DNA of 64,000 bases from Lichtheimia corymbifera B2541 (lineage: Eukaryota; Mucoromycota; Mucoromycetes; Mucorales; Lichtheimiaceae): contig JNEU01001006.1 in assembly GCA_000697475.1 (NCBI GenBank), positions 124,001-188,000 on the forward strand, written 5' to 3'. Positions 33,270 to 45,214 of the stretch are shown here, piece after piece. The position numbers and the translations under genes were made by a program. Below the pieces are notes generated by a model, which saw only the letters and a program-made list of their open reading frames with translations, was not told the DNA's origin and made no database searches. Each line of letters opens with the position of its first letter. Position 1 is the first letter of the stretch.

Positions 33270-35685
33270 ATGGCTTCAAAACTTCTCACACGAGCAACGC
33301 CTCTTCAAAGCACTGCATTGTATGTTATTATTCAATGACGCGTCTGGTTCTCTTTTGTTTCTAATTGTGTCTCATTTTACACTCTCCAGTCGCCATGGCA
33401 AGACAGCACTTCCCATTGGACTGAGACACTACGCTTCTGGCAAAAAGGTCCCTGTCAACCAATACAGTGCCAACATTACTCAACCCAAGAGTCAAGGTGC
33501 CTCCCAAGCCATGTGTAAGTATTTTATATAGTTTGGTTGCTATGGGAATGGAGGTGGGAGGGCTTGTGGATATGCCCAATGACCAGTGATGCTGATTGAA
33601 TGTTCTCGTTATAGTGTACGGCACTGGTTTGACTGAAGATGATATGAATAAGGGCCAAGTCGGTATTTCAAGCGTGTAAGTAGTCGATATGAGTCAACAT
33701 TCAAGATGGCCAATGCCCGCTTCGTTCTGGGTCTAATGATTGGCTCGTTATTTAGCTGGTACGAGGGCAATCCGTGCAACATGCATTTGATGGATCTTGC
33801 TGCCAAGGTCAAGGAGGGCGTTGAAAAGGCTGGTTTGATTGGTTATCGCTTCAACACTATTGGTGTCAGTGATGGCATGTCCAACGGCACAGCTGGTATG
33901 AGTTATTCGCTCCAATCACGTGATATCATTGCGGATAGTATTGAAACTGTAAGTGTGCTGCAGACAAGGATATGCGTATGTAGAAGATGCTCATATAATG
34001 TATTATATTAGGTCATGTGTGGTCAATGGTACGATGCCAACATTTCTCTTCCTGGTTGTGACAAGAACATGCCAGGTTGTTTGATGGCCATGGGTCGTGT
34101 CAATCGTCCTTCGCTCATGGTGTACGGTGGTACCATCAAACCCGGCAAAGGCTGTGGTGGTGAGACTCTCGATATTGTTTCGGCTTTCCAGGCATATGGT
34201 CAATATGTGTCAGGCGAAATTGATGAGACCAAGCGCTTCGACATTATCCGTAACGCATGCCCTGGTCCCGGTGCTTGTGGTGGTAGTAAGTAAACTGATT
34301 GAAACCATTTGTGCCATGCTGTATGTGATCTAACTCCATCCTTTTCACCCCTTATAGTGTACACTGCCAACACAAGTAAGTATTTGTGACACAAGCAATG
34401 ATGGAAAAAGGAATGCATGAACTGACATATGATTGATAGTGGCATCTGCTGCTGAAGCCATGGGTATGACGTTGCCTTACAGCTCTTCCACCCCTGCCAT
34501 CTATCCTGAAAAGCTTCAAGAATGTCTTGACGCTGGTAAGGCCATCCGCAACTTGATGGAGAACGACATCAAGCCTCGTGATATCATGACTCGTGACGCT
34601 TTCGAAAACGCTATGGTGTTGACGATGGCCCTTGGTGGATCCACAAACGTTGTCTTGCATTTGATTGCCATTGCTCGCAGTGTTGGTATCAATTTGACTT
34701 TGGATGACTTCCAGGCTGCCAGTGACCGCACTCCCTTCATTGCCAACTTGAAGCCAAGGTAAGTTATATAAAGGAAAATGATATCAGAGATATTTGGTTT
34801 AGTAACCTGGTAATATAGTGGTACATACGTCATGGAAGACGTTCATCGCATTGGTGGCGTTCCTGCAATCCTCAAGTACTTGATGGAAGAAAAGATGATC
34901 AACGGTGATGTTTTGACTGTCACTGGAAAGTCGCTTGCCGAGAACTTGCACGGTTTGCCTGGTTTGCCCCACGGACAAGATGTTATTCGTCCTCTTTCCA
35001 ACCCCATCAAGTCAAGTGGTCACATTCAAATCTTGCGCGGTAACCTTGCTCCTGAAGGCTCTGTGGCCAAAATCACTGGCAAGGAAGGTCTCGAATTCCG
35101 TGGAAAGGCCCGTGTCTTTGAAGGCGAGGAGTCATTCATTGCTGCTCTTGAGAACCATGAATTCAAGAAGGGTGAAAAGACTGTCATTATCATTCGTGGT
35201 GAAGGTCCCAAGGGTGGTCCTGGCATGCCTGAAATGCGTAAGTGGAAGCACAACCTAATCTTTGAATGACACACTGAGATTTTATATATAGTTAAGCCTA
35301 CCAGTGCTATCATGGGTGCCGGTCTCGGCAATGATGTCGCCATGTTGACTGATGGTCGTTTCTCCGGTGGCTCTCACGTAAGCATGGGATTATATGCAGA
35401 GAAGAATGATGATGTGCTGACATGTATGATTTATAGGGTTTCATTGTTGGACATGTTACCCCTGAAGCTCAAGTGGGTGGTCCCATCGGTTTGGTGAAGG
35501 ATGGCGATATGATCTCGATTGATGCTATTTCCCGCGAAATGAACGTTGAGATCTCAGACGATGAGATGGCCAAGCGTAAGGCTGAATTTGTTGCTCCTCC
35601 TCCAAAGTACACCCGTGGTACCTTGGCACGCTACACTATGACCGTCAAGAGTGCAAGTGAAGGTGCCGTCACTGACGAGTTGTAA
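33270..35685 (+). CDS. ILV3: dihydroxy-acid dehydratase, mitochondrial
   Basis: Ten exons (33270-33319, 33390-33514, 33615-33675, 33756-33948, 34012-34285, 34358-34375, 34440-34758, 34819-35237, 35292-35377, 35437-35685) give 597 residues, the usual length. It dehydrates 2,3-dihydroxy acids to 2-keto acids, the third step of valine/isoleucine synthesis. An Arg/Ser/Thr-rich presequence ([14 protein letters not shown]) is followed by [29 protein letters not shown], and [17 protein letters not shown]: these hold the three Cys that bind the iron-sulphur cluster. The C-terminal signature [19 protein letters not shown] is intact. Exon 6 is only 18 nt. An active mitochondrial enzyme is expected. Confidence 0.97.
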
Positions 35686-35889
35686 ATGTTATTTCCCATG
35701 ATTGTATTTAATCTTCTCCTACTTGACATATTTCTTCCTTCTTTGTTATCCATCACCTTCCACCATTTCCTCCTTCAAAAGCGAATTAAAAGTACATAAA
35801 GTGCAACAATGATAGAATCAGAAACGTCTGTATGCTGTTTATTGCCCCTTGCGATTACCATGATGATGCTGTTTTGTTCTTAGTGAGAT
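35686..35889. terminator. 3' region of ILV3
   Basis: The T-rich stretch after the stop includes CTTTTTATC-like pyrimidine runs and an AATTAAAAGTAC element near 35784 that could act in 3' end formation. This is inferred from position only. Confidence 0.25.
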
Positions 35890-36050
35890 GGTGTTTGATG
35901 CTACTGACTCATCAAACAATATGGCTATACTTTCGCCTTATTATAAAGGCCAAGTATTACAATGGCCATCACGACAATGAAAATATGTAGGGTGACAAAT
36001 AAAATGATGACTGATCATAATAGCCAGAAATACCAGCTCAAAGGTATAGA
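35890..36050 (+). repeat. diverged partial copy of repeat family B
   Basis: Bases around 35905-35990 align, in the same orientation, with 61846-61925: TGACTCATCAA, then ATTATAA, GG, CCAA, TATTACAATGGCCATCACGA against TATCACAATGACAGCCACGA. Identity fades on both sides. It lies just downstream of ILV3. Confidence 0.55.
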
Positions 36051-36801
36051 AATGTGATGCGCCACCAAACGCTTAATGTTGGAAACCATCAAAGTGATTG
36101 ATAAAAGAAAGACATGCATGAGAGACATGGGCGCGTGGATTCTGTGCTCGCAAAGAATTGGGAAGATAGTGCATGAATCGACAACGTGGTAGTGGGCCTA
36201 TCCAGGATCATACCTCTTTTTCTCTAAGGAAAAGCCTAGGTATGGTAATTGTCCATGTATAATCGACAGTTGACATGACCAATTTAAGGCAGTGGCAATA
36301 TCCATAATGATCCAATCACATTGACAAGCCCCTTGGCAACATGGTGGATTGGCTATTGCTATGAAGCATGCGGTTGGATAAATGGAATAAAAAGCTGCCC
36401 TGTCGTCTCTGTTTTTCCTCTGATGCATCCTGAGAAAAGTATGCATTACGCCTCCAAGAAAATGTTACTCTCGGCCATCCCAAAGTGAAACGCAGTTAAC
36501 GTTACCATCCACAAGTGTCAAATCGATATGAATGACACGCCAAGCAAGAAGCAGCAAGCGTCAAACCTTAGGAAAAATCCAGTACTTGTTATGCATTGAA
36601 AGCATCCACATACTGCAGCATCATGCAGATCAGTGCTCTGTAAACCCCCGGGTCGCTGAATCAAAGACTGCATGCTGTGTGCCCATTTCGGACAAGGAAT
36701 GCCCGAATCCATAGATCCCTTCATACAAAAAGGATGAAAGAGCCATCTTACACCTCTTTCTTTTTTCCTACGTTTCCTTTTTACTTTCTTCCTGGTGACA
36801 C
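36051..36801. promoter_or_regulatory. spacer and promoter region of the EB1 gene
   Basis: No supported gene. The last 60 bases before the EB1 start are pyrimidine-rich (CTCTTTCTTTTTTCC), the usual leader composition in this window. Confidence 0.4.
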
Positions 36802-38131
36802 ATGAGTGAATCACGAAACGAACTCCTTGCATGGATTAATGATCTATTGCAACTCAACTATCGTAAGGTTGAGCAAGCTGGCACAGGTTGGTTTGACACA
36901 CACGTATCATTCCCTAACAAGAGACGCCTTTTTCTAATCGTTTTTATTTGTACAAAGGTGCCGCATATTGCCAAATCATTGATTCCATCTACGGTATGAA
37001 AGAGGGGGATGCTGCGGTGCTTTATGTCCTTCGTGTGCTACGATGGGCTGCATCCACGCGTATCATCAGAAGCAAAGACTAACTCGCATTAGGTGATGTA
37101 CACATGAGCAAGGTCAAGTTTGACACCAAGCACGAGTATGAATATGTTGGCAATTACAAGGTGTTGCAAAATGCATTTGACAAGCACAAGTGAGTACATC
37201 ATAACATGGTCCATTGTCAAAAAGCCAACAACACTCTAACGGAAAAATGGATACGCCCATACTTAGGATTGACAAGGTATGTGTAGTTTTTCGTATCATT
37301 TGACACGACAACTTCCTGGTGCAACAATGAACGCGTATGATGCTGCATATGTAGGTGATACCCGTGGATCGGTTGATGAAATGCAAACTTCAAGACAATC
37401 TCGAGTTTACGCAATGGCTCAAGCGATATTGGGATCAAACCTATCCTGGTGGTGATTATGATGCTCTTCAACGGCGTAAAGGTGGTGCTGGAGGAGGAGG
37501 AGGTAGAGCAAGTAGCCGATCAGGTACTGCAGCCCCTGCTGGTGCTACACGCAAAGCTCTTGGTTCCCCTGGTACGTCGGCTTATCTTCCCTTAGATCCG
37601 ATTTTGATCAACCCCCGCATTTCAAAGCTGGATGAAACACTATACTGACATTGACATTGACATATTATACAAACAGCCAAAACTGGTGGTGCCACTGGTC
37701 GATCGTCAAGCAGAAATGGTGGTGGTGTTGGCTCAATGGATGGTGCAGCCGCTGCTTTAACCATCGCTGATTTGAAAAAGCAAGTCTCCGAGCTCAAGTT
37801 GGCAGTGGATGGCCTTGAAAAAGAACGCGACTTTTACTTTGGCAAATTGCGTCAAGTTGAAATTCTGGTCCAAGAGCAAATGGGTGTTTTGGAGCAACAA
37901 GGTCGTTCAGATGAGGATTTGGCTGTTCTAAGAGACATCCAAAATGTTCTTTATAGTACTGAGGTATGATAAACAACAATTCTCGAGGCATTGGGTATTG
38001 ATATATATATATATATATATATCTTTGTTTAGGATGGTTTTGAGGCGCCGCCTGAGGATGATGAGGGTGTCGCTTCAGCAGCAGGCATGGTGGGAGGTGT
38101 TCATCAAGACTTTGACGATGAGACGTTTTAA
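36802..38131 (+). CDS. EB1-family microtubule plus-end protein (Bim1/Mal3)
   Basis: Seven exons (36802-36886, 36958-36993, 37093-37189, 37267-37276, 37355-37571, 37677-37963, 38033-38131) give 276 residues. The N-terminal calponin-homology domain (1-125) reads [51 protein letters not shown], ... [21 protein letters not shown] Gly/Ser/Ala/Arg linker follows. The coiled coil and EB-homology motif ([20 protein letters not shown], then LRQVEIL) lie at about 190-235, and the acidic tail ends DDETF, similar to the EEY/F end that recruits CAP-Gly proteins. It tracks growing microtubule ends. Exon 4 is only 10 nt; it is needed to keep the KHKIDKVIPVDRL sequence in frame. Confidence 0.95.
38001..38022. 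repeat. AT microsatellite inside the last EB1 intron
   Basis: About 11 AT dinucleotides within the 37964-38032 intron. Length changes would alter intron size but not the coding sequence. Confidence 0.9.
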
Positions 38132-38250
38132 CTACTACTACGATTCTTTCATATTGTCTTGGCAGCTTCTCCCATCCCTTACATTTTCCAGCACATTCAC
38201 ATTCGCACATAGCACATGCATTTGGGTCAAGGTTATAAAATATGACATGT

Positions 38251-39277
38251 TTACTGATATAATTCTTGATTAAATGGGGTACCAAACAAAAAGTCCCAGC
38301 TTGGAGGTGGTGTCCATGATCCTATAAAGGCAACACCTGTCAGATAACTTGTCCCGCTATCTTCTTTCCCATTCCCATTCTTACCTTGATCCGTTCGTAA
38401 CTGAAATAGAGTATTAAACATGTTGGCAAAGAGAACGGCATCATTAACGTTATCTACATAATACATTAGACATTGAACGCACACACAATTCGTCTTCATT
38501 TAGCTTACCGCCTTCCAGGGCAAACATAATCATCATAGTTGTCTTGATGCTGGCTTCTTTGAGTGCAGTAAAGAAGGGAACTCCCATGCCTGTGCCATGT
38601 ACATCCTTTTCCTCTGTGTCCAATCTTGGGATACCAATATCTTGTGCCTTTTGGAGAATAGCATCCTCGGTGCCCGCCACACGGAATGGTACACTGGTGA
38701 TTTGAGCATCGGTTCGAAGACTTGCATCGGCACTGGTTAACACCATCACATGATCGAACTTGTACTTTTGAACAAACGCCACCAGATCCTTGATGTATCC
38801 TCGTCGTTTGCCCTTCAATTCCGTCAATGCTTAATTGTCATCGTCAACTGTGTATCCCCATATTTTACCTTGTATGTAGGTGCACGTTGTTGAATCATTG
38901 TCCATCGTCGATCACTTGACTGATATACTGCATTAATATGTTTAGCATACATGACCCACCATACATTAAACGCAAGCTTACCTTCTACAGCAACAGCAAC
39001 ACCAGGACCTTGTACCCCTTCTCTCTTGCCTGCCACTGACATGACAGCATCATTGTTGATAAAACCAACTCGTTCCAGACCCAAGGTGTGCACAAATAAG
39101 TCGCATGTGAGTTGTGGGACATTGCCGATCGACACCGAAGGCTTGAAGGAAATAGACTCGTGTTAGCTTGACCAAGACAACGAGGCAACATGCAAGACAT
39201 GCGAAACGAACCAAAACTAATGTTGACCCAGCGAGTTGCTCTGTATTAAAAGAAGACGTTGGTACAAAGGTGTCCAT
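38251..39277 (-). CDS. proteasome assembly chaperone 2 (PSMG2/Pba2)
   Basis: Six exons (39277-39212, 39141-38982, 38927-38869, 38812-38509, 38453-38385, 38336-38251) give 247 residues, as in relatives. The family start is clear: MDTFVP, then GSTLVLPSVSIGNVPQLTCDLFVHTL, with later MIQQRAPTYKGKRRGYIKDLV and the ending PPSWDFLFGTP. With PSMG1/Pba1 it forms a dimer that guides assembly of the proteasome alpha ring. The donor at 39211 and the acceptor at 38813 were chosen because they restore the conserved LVLPSVSIGN and QQRAPTYKGKRR joins. It converges on EB1, with 119 bases between stops. Confidence 0.92.
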
Positions 39278-39781
39278 GGGCGAGAATTGAGCTGTGTGGA
39301 AACAAAGAGGAAAGACGCGTATCGAGCTGACGAGGCCCACCAACCTGCCAAAATCAGATTGTGTCACCATGGATTTTGCAAGTTCCTCGCCCTGTGGCAA
39401 ACGCTTCTTTTCAACCTCTCTTTTTACCCATATTTACGACATCCCGATCAAGATAATGTATTATAAAGAGTGCTCTTTCGAATGTGTGGCACTAATGTAG
39501 TTCTGAACATGCATAGTCAAGGAGTGAGTGTGGTGGGTGGTTGGTTGTTGCTATGGCGATACCGTTGCTACCTCTTCGTTGCTATTCCCGCTCTACGCTT
39601 GGTGTCAACAGGTACATTCAGAGCCCAATGTTGCAGCCGAACTCGTTCCATTGACATGTTAGCTTGTATAGAGGGCAAGTTTGGTTTCGAGGCGTTGGCT
39701 CGTTTGACACTTGGTTTCGGCTCAACAACACTATATACACCATGGTTTTCGGTTTCCAATAACCAACAGCAAAGTGTCTTT
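39278..39781. other. spacer between PSMG2 and a tiny gene
   Basis: A plus-strand frame is open through most of this interval, ending at about 39826, but its translation has no domain and is not needed for the downstream exons. Promoters of both flanking genes must be here. Confidence 0.35.
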
Positions 39782-40261
39782 ATGTATATGGAAAAGGCAA
39801 GTAATAGTGGAGAAGTCGTTTATTGAATATGCGTGCTAACAATGAATTAAATAGGTTCTGGTCAGGCGATGCAGCTTGGGGCATCATCATCTCTTTGGGT
39901 TCGACTCCCAGCCTGTATCAAATGGTCGATGACGATGGGTTTTTAGAAGAGTATGACCACCATGCTGAGGTAAAAGATGGATTTGCAACAGCCCGACTGT
40001 GAATGTCTTGACATCAGTGCGAACCAACACATTCTTCTCGTGATAGGCTCGTTCTTTCCTTTGAGGATTTCTTTTCATGAGGTGGAAGATGATGGAAGGA
40101 TTGGGGATCATTCTTTCTTTGGAGAGGATAAATGAGAACAATTATGTGCCTGTGCCATGGATCGAACTTGCCTTGTGTGATTCGTGCAGAGCTTTCTCAA
40201 AGACAAGGGATCACCCGACGCTGCTCGTATGGTGGTGATTTGGTTTATGAATTCCTTCTGA
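39782..40261 (+). CDS. possible 64-residue protein, three exons
   Basis: A proposed join (39782-39800, 39866-39969, 40190-40261) keeps one frame and gives MYMEKASDAAWGIIISLGS, TPSLYQMVDDDGFLEEYDHH, AESFLKDKGSPDAARMVV, IWFMNSF. Exons 2 and 3 look strongly protein-like and are linked by a canonical GT-AG intron. The first exon and start are less sure: another acceptor at 39854 would make a slightly different reading. I do not recognise the protein. Confidence 0.4.
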
Positions 40262-40379
40262 TTTGCTTTCTTCCTTAGTGGATCGCCTAACGGTATACCA
40301 AATCGTCATCATCCTGGTATTGGATTATCTAATTTGCCTGCTTGTTACTTATAGAGACGATGATTACGATGATTACCAC

Positions 40380-40502
40380 ATTCACAGCAATGATGATAAC
40401 GACAATGACATCCACACCAATTACGATAATGACAACGACACTCACAACTATGACGATGATAACAACAACGGCGTCCACAACAATGACGATAACACTAAAG
40501 AG
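40380..40502 (+). repeat. 30-base minisatellite with preserved reading frame
   Basis: Four tandem imperfect units of 30, 30, 33 and 30 bases begin with ATTCACAGC, ATCCACACC, ACTCACAAC and GTCCACAAC. In one frame they read IHSNDDNDND, IHTNYDNDND, THNYDDDNNNG, VHNNDDNTKE. That frame is open from 40263 to 40616 but has no good start codon before the repeat. A possible acceptor (TTACTTATAG) lies just ahead at 40354. Confidence 0.8.
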
Positions 40503-41179
40503 ATCCACAAAATGACTGTAACAACAACGAGATTCAAAAGGAAGTCTGCAAGACCCCATCTTGTGTGTTTTGGAATATTGGGCGACGAGGAGATTGGCGA
40601 CTGTTGCCGAGTATGAATTATGACGGGCGGTCGAAGAGGACGATGGAGGCAAAGTAGCTAGAAATCTATATGAAATATAGCATGAATGGTTTATATGCTA
40701 CACACTTGATTGGACTTTGCTAGTTTGTGGATATAATAAAGGTGGTCCGGTTATCGGCCATGCAAGAAGTATATATGCCTGTTGTGATAAAATAAGGAGG
40801 AGTGGGATGACCTTGATAGATAAAGTGAAGTGATCCCTCCATTGAATTGGTTACTGGCTGAGTTTACATATACAAATTGGTTTATGCAAGTCGACCTTCT
40901 CCTACATCCAAATGTGATGTGGAGCCATTATTGTCATATATACATACCTTGACCCGCCTTCATTATTAGATGCTGTTTACTTATGTACCTTCCTAAAGGC
41001 AATCATCATCATCATCATCATCATCCATTTGTGCAGCAACCTGCCAAGAACCTGCGTGTGTAACCACCACGTGCCATTTCAGTCGTTCTTCATCTTTCCG
41101 TTAATGCAGACGACACCATCCTTAGAAGAGAGCAACTCCATCACGCTTACGGCATTGATAAAACATAAAGGTGCCTATT
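40503..41179. other. spacer with ATC microsatellite
   Basis: No supported gene. An ATC trinucleotide run of about eight units spans 41001-41026. Confidence 0.5.
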
Positions 41180-41667
41180 TCTCAACAATTTCATAATGGA
41201 GCGTGAGGTCTTTATGAGAACAAAGATACTCTTCATCGTCGACACTCGACAGCACCATATTATGTGCAAGTTTCACGATGGAGGTGGGGAATCTCGGGGC
41301 CGTTGCGGTCCATCCATCGTCTCTCCTATAGTTGGGCCGTTCGCATTCAAAGTTCTCAAAATGAAGCGTGCGGTTCTAATATGAATAGAGTTGATCAGTG
41401 TGACTCAGAGAATCTTCTTACCAAGTTTCATGTTCGAAATGGGGAATCCCAAGGAAATGCATACTAATCGACGTTTTCATGAATTTGGACGGGTGCGGAA
41501 TTTCCGTCGATCACAGTAAATCCCACATTACACCCTCCCATTCAAAATTTTCAAATGAAGTGTGGGTTTTTTATTAAGACAAAGCTGATCAGCATGACCA
41601 AAAGCATCTTGTGTGCAAGTTTGAGGTTCGAGGTATGCAATCTCAAGATCATGGATCGAGGATGTTT
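41180..41667 (-). repeat. dispersed repeat family A, inverted copy
   Basis: The reverse complement aligns with 917-1390 in segment order. Bases 41618-41667 pair with 917-966, 41499-41565 with about 1013-1080, 41350-41452 with 1125-1215, and 41180-41290 with 1300-1390. The best blocks are over 85% identical by eye (for example CCCTCCCATTCAAAATTTTC here against its complement near 1022-1041). Small frames inside are not maintained between copies. Confidence 0.8.
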
Positions 41668-41807
41668 GCTTGAGCATTCGTTTTATAAAGGGAAGATGAT
41701 GGGACCTTCATTGATTAAAATGGTGCACACTTTTAAAGGTTTCCGGCCACCATAGCTCCAGCATGCGGGCGATGTCTCTTTATTAGCTACATTATGTATG
41801 CATCTTT

Positions 41808-44554
41808 CTATAGTAAATGCGAGTCCCATTCATCCCATGACATGAACGTCGATACAGGTATTGTATCCCTAGTAGCCTTGAATTGCAAGGTGTTTCTTGT
41901 TTCTTGCGGATCATCAAATATATGGTGCGTGGCTGACATTGTTTCCTTTAATTGTAGCCGCTGAGTCCCATAGAGTGCTTCCAGTGCCATATCTGAAGAC
42001 TGTACAAAAGCAGTAGATGCTCGAGTGTCAAGGCTATCACTAGCATCTTCAATCAAAAGTGGGTATTGCTGATTGAATATGGAGGACGGTGGTGCTGGTC
42101 CAAGTGATGGCTGATGTTGCTCTTTATCAGAACCAAGGATTGAATCACTGGCATAGTAGGTCTGATAACCAAAACCGTATTGCTGCATTGTATCTGACGA
42201 GGAGTATTTTGCTACTAATGATTTGAGGATTTGTGCTGGTCGGCTTCCGCATTGCTCATCATCTCGAAGGTAAATACCAGCACACCTTGCAAGATTATGT
42301 GACCCCAAAAACTTTAGTACCCCATTGCCACTCTCGGCATGGATTGTAAACACGCTAGCTGCCTGCATGATAACCCTAGACAGCGCGACGAGATGCAATC
42401 AGTGACCCATAATAATGCTACACCTCAGCAAAGTCTTACCATCCGGTATATATCCATGGCATACTGGACGGACCGGTTATCTCTAGCTTTTCCACGATAT
42501 CGATTATACCAATAGCTGCCTCCGTGCATACCTGGAGTGAGTGCGATCCAAAATCAGTATGAGCCATCTCATCATTTGAGATAAAAGGTTGGTGGATAAG
42601 CAGTTTGAGTGAAAGTTGATTCAATGTAGTAACGTATACTAAATGAATTGATTTGCCATACACGTAGTAAGGTTTGATGAGCATTAGAATGCCAAGGTAA
42701 CAATGCTGACTTACCATATTTTGTGCGATCAGCATGTGCAGCCAGTGGTGTAGCCTCAAGCTGTCGAAAGATGCTGATAGTATTGTTGGTGATAGCATCC
42801 ACTTCTCTTGAAAGCAAGCGAGCAACATGTATTTGGCTGTCAGTTTCATCGCCCCATAGATTTGTCGAATATAAACGTCCAACAATCTGGCTGAAAAGCT
42901 GAGTAAATGGAATACAGTAGACGAACATGTCATAGATAGGCCGTTGTTCGTGCAGATCCTTTTCAGCCTCGATGAGCAGCTTTGGCATAGGGGTGTTAAC
43001 ATCAGCAGACCAGCTATGATTATTTGGCGGGATCTCGTATGGTGTTGGCATTTCAAGATCATAGTCGCCTTCCATGATCGTCCACCTACATATGTATACT
43101 ATCATCGTTACAAATCTGTATAGCCATTAAAGACATCGCGATAGGCACTTACGGACGTTTGGATTCAAAAGAGATCTCACGATCGGTACAGTAGGCATAA
43201 AACCATATGCGGCGTCTTAACTCTACTTCATGCTGAGCAAGCTGCTGCTGTCTTCCATTGTGGTGAAAGCCTAGATCTTGAGCCTATTCAATCATCAATA
43301 ATCGAGCTTACATACAACAAGCATAAAACCCCCAGACAAGAAAATGACACCTACTATACGAATAGCCTTTGTACATGGGGGCACAAGATAACATGGTAAT
43401 CAGAAGAAAACGTCATTGTAATTCTTCATTGATATACTTACTGTGCCACACATCAGCCTATTTGGTAGTCAAGGAGAATGAGCATAGTAACCTAGTGTTT
43501 GTATTCATAATCACATACCATTGCAGCCTGTTGTCCTCTTGTGCTTGGGACTTATGATTGACGGATGCCAGCAGCAACAGGGCACAAATGCCACTGATGC
43601 TTGGTCTCCGAAATATGGATTCCAACACCTTGGATGCCTTCGTCTCCAAACAGCAATGCAAAGATCGTATCGTATTGGCAGTAACTTTGCACTTTGTTAC
43701 CAAATCCTTTTCCTTGATAATGAAATGGCATGTAATAGCACATATGGCGTAAAGCAAGTGCTCATCAGGCACATGTGGATATTGAAAATAATACTGCCGC
43801 AAGAATTCAATTCTGTTGATGATCGGTACTGCGGGATGAACATGGCGGAAATAGCTAGATGCATGGTTAGTATCCGTCTTCCCAATCTTCAGCAACCCAT
43901 TGAAACCTACAATTCAACCATAGCATCGGCTAGCTCCAAGGTCATGAGAGGTATATCATTAAACAAGTTTAAGCGTTGTTGTTGCCAGCGTGATATGTTT
44001 GTGTCACCAATGCATCTTGATCCATCGTCCGCCATGAGAGCACTATTGGTTACCATGTCGCTGGGATTTTGGTTAACATCCACCATTTGTAATCGCTGGC
44101 TAGACATGTATTCTGGATCATGGATAGTGTTGGATGGGTCAATAAAAGTGGTCGGTATAATATGACTCTCTTCTCTTGCATTGTTGCGCAGTCGGCTGTC
44201 ACTGCAAGAGGTGCTGGATGCCGATGGTGATGAGGTTGAAGAAGAGTTGACGTTATGAGATATCAGGGTTGTTGATACGTTATCCTTGGTGCTGCTTGTC
44301 GCGAGATCCACACCTTTGCTTTTCAGCTTTTGCTCCAAGCGATTGATGCGTCCTTCTATTTTCCGGAGGTAGTCTGGCGTTGATTTTTTAGAGCGTCGTC
44401 GTTCATTAACATGACACTCGACCTTCTTGTTGATGCATCTACTACACGGGTATGTGTCATCAACGTCGCAGCGCACTTTTCTTTGTCGACAAATGAGGCA
44501 GCTTTTTTTGGATCGTAATCGTTTGGTCTGCTTTTGCGTGGCTGTAGTCACCAT
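41808..44554 (-). CDS. Zn2Cys6 fungal transcription factor, paralogue 1
   Basis: Eight exons (44554-43911, 43854-43519, 43457-43442, 43366-43355, 43283-43153, 43085-42715, 42638-42440, 42375-41808) give 758 residues. The zinc cluster has Cys at 19, 22, 29, 37, 40 and 47 (CLICRQRKVRC ... CSRC ... C), followed by a basic linker and a short coiled coil (IEGRINRLEQKLKSKG). The fungal-specific regulatory domain starts at YFRHVHPAVPIINRIEF and includes the block AIRIAQDLGFHH and the C-terminal helix bundle (SLQVCTEAAIGIIDIVEK). The protein ends SWDEWDSHLL. Exons 3 and 4 are only 16 and 12 nt. It is a nuclear DNA-binding regulator; its target is unknown. Same direction as, and downstream of, its paralogue. 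Confidence 0.93.
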
Positions 44555-45214
44555 GGTAATAGTAGTAGTAGTATGAGAGTGAGAAGAAGAGAAGAAATCA
44601 TATCGAAGATTGTGTGATCGTGTTATTCATTGTGTCATAATGAGCCTCCGTAAGTGTTTTACAACAAGTATAATCATGATAGTTTCTTGTCTTTCTTTAA
44701 ATTCTATCGTACCTGACAATCAATGATACGACATCTTGCCATCATCCAAAAAAAACAGGAGGATGGGGGAGCCACAGTTTTTAGGTCTTCACGGTATGGA
44801 CATAAACATTATATACCAATATGCATCATGCATGCAATAATGGGGAAAAGATATGATGTTGATGAGAACGCACGCTGTTACCCATATCTTTGATAAACAT
44901 GCTCCAGTTGTTTCTTCTCAAGAGGGCTAGCTATATATGGGGGTGCATGAAAGTTATGCTGCTTCTGCATCCGCCCTTCGGTAAAACATATCCGATGGAG
45001 ATCTCCTTACTTTGCCTCTTTTAAGTTGCGCATAATCACTCCATAACAGCATAGAACACAACCTGCATCAGCAATTAACAAGAGGTAACAATAAATGTAT
45101 TGGTTCTAATCTCTTGGTTGGTCAAACAATAAAACAAGGAAAGAAAGGGGGGCAATTATGTAGTAGAGTGAATAGTACAAATGGTATTAGGTATATACAA
45201 AGAGACGAGGGTTC
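44555..45214. promoter_or_regulatory. spacer between the two Zn2Cys6 genes
   Basis: 660 bases between the start of paralogue 1 and the stop of paralogue 2. It must hold the promoter of paralogue 1. No gene, repeat or specific site is recognised. Confidence 0.4.

Noticed and set aside
39887..39915. tRNA-like T-arm (GGGTTCGACTCCC with a five-pair stem)
   Set aside because: No acceptor stem, D-arm or A box can be placed upstream at the right distance, and the same bases read as a protein-like exon.
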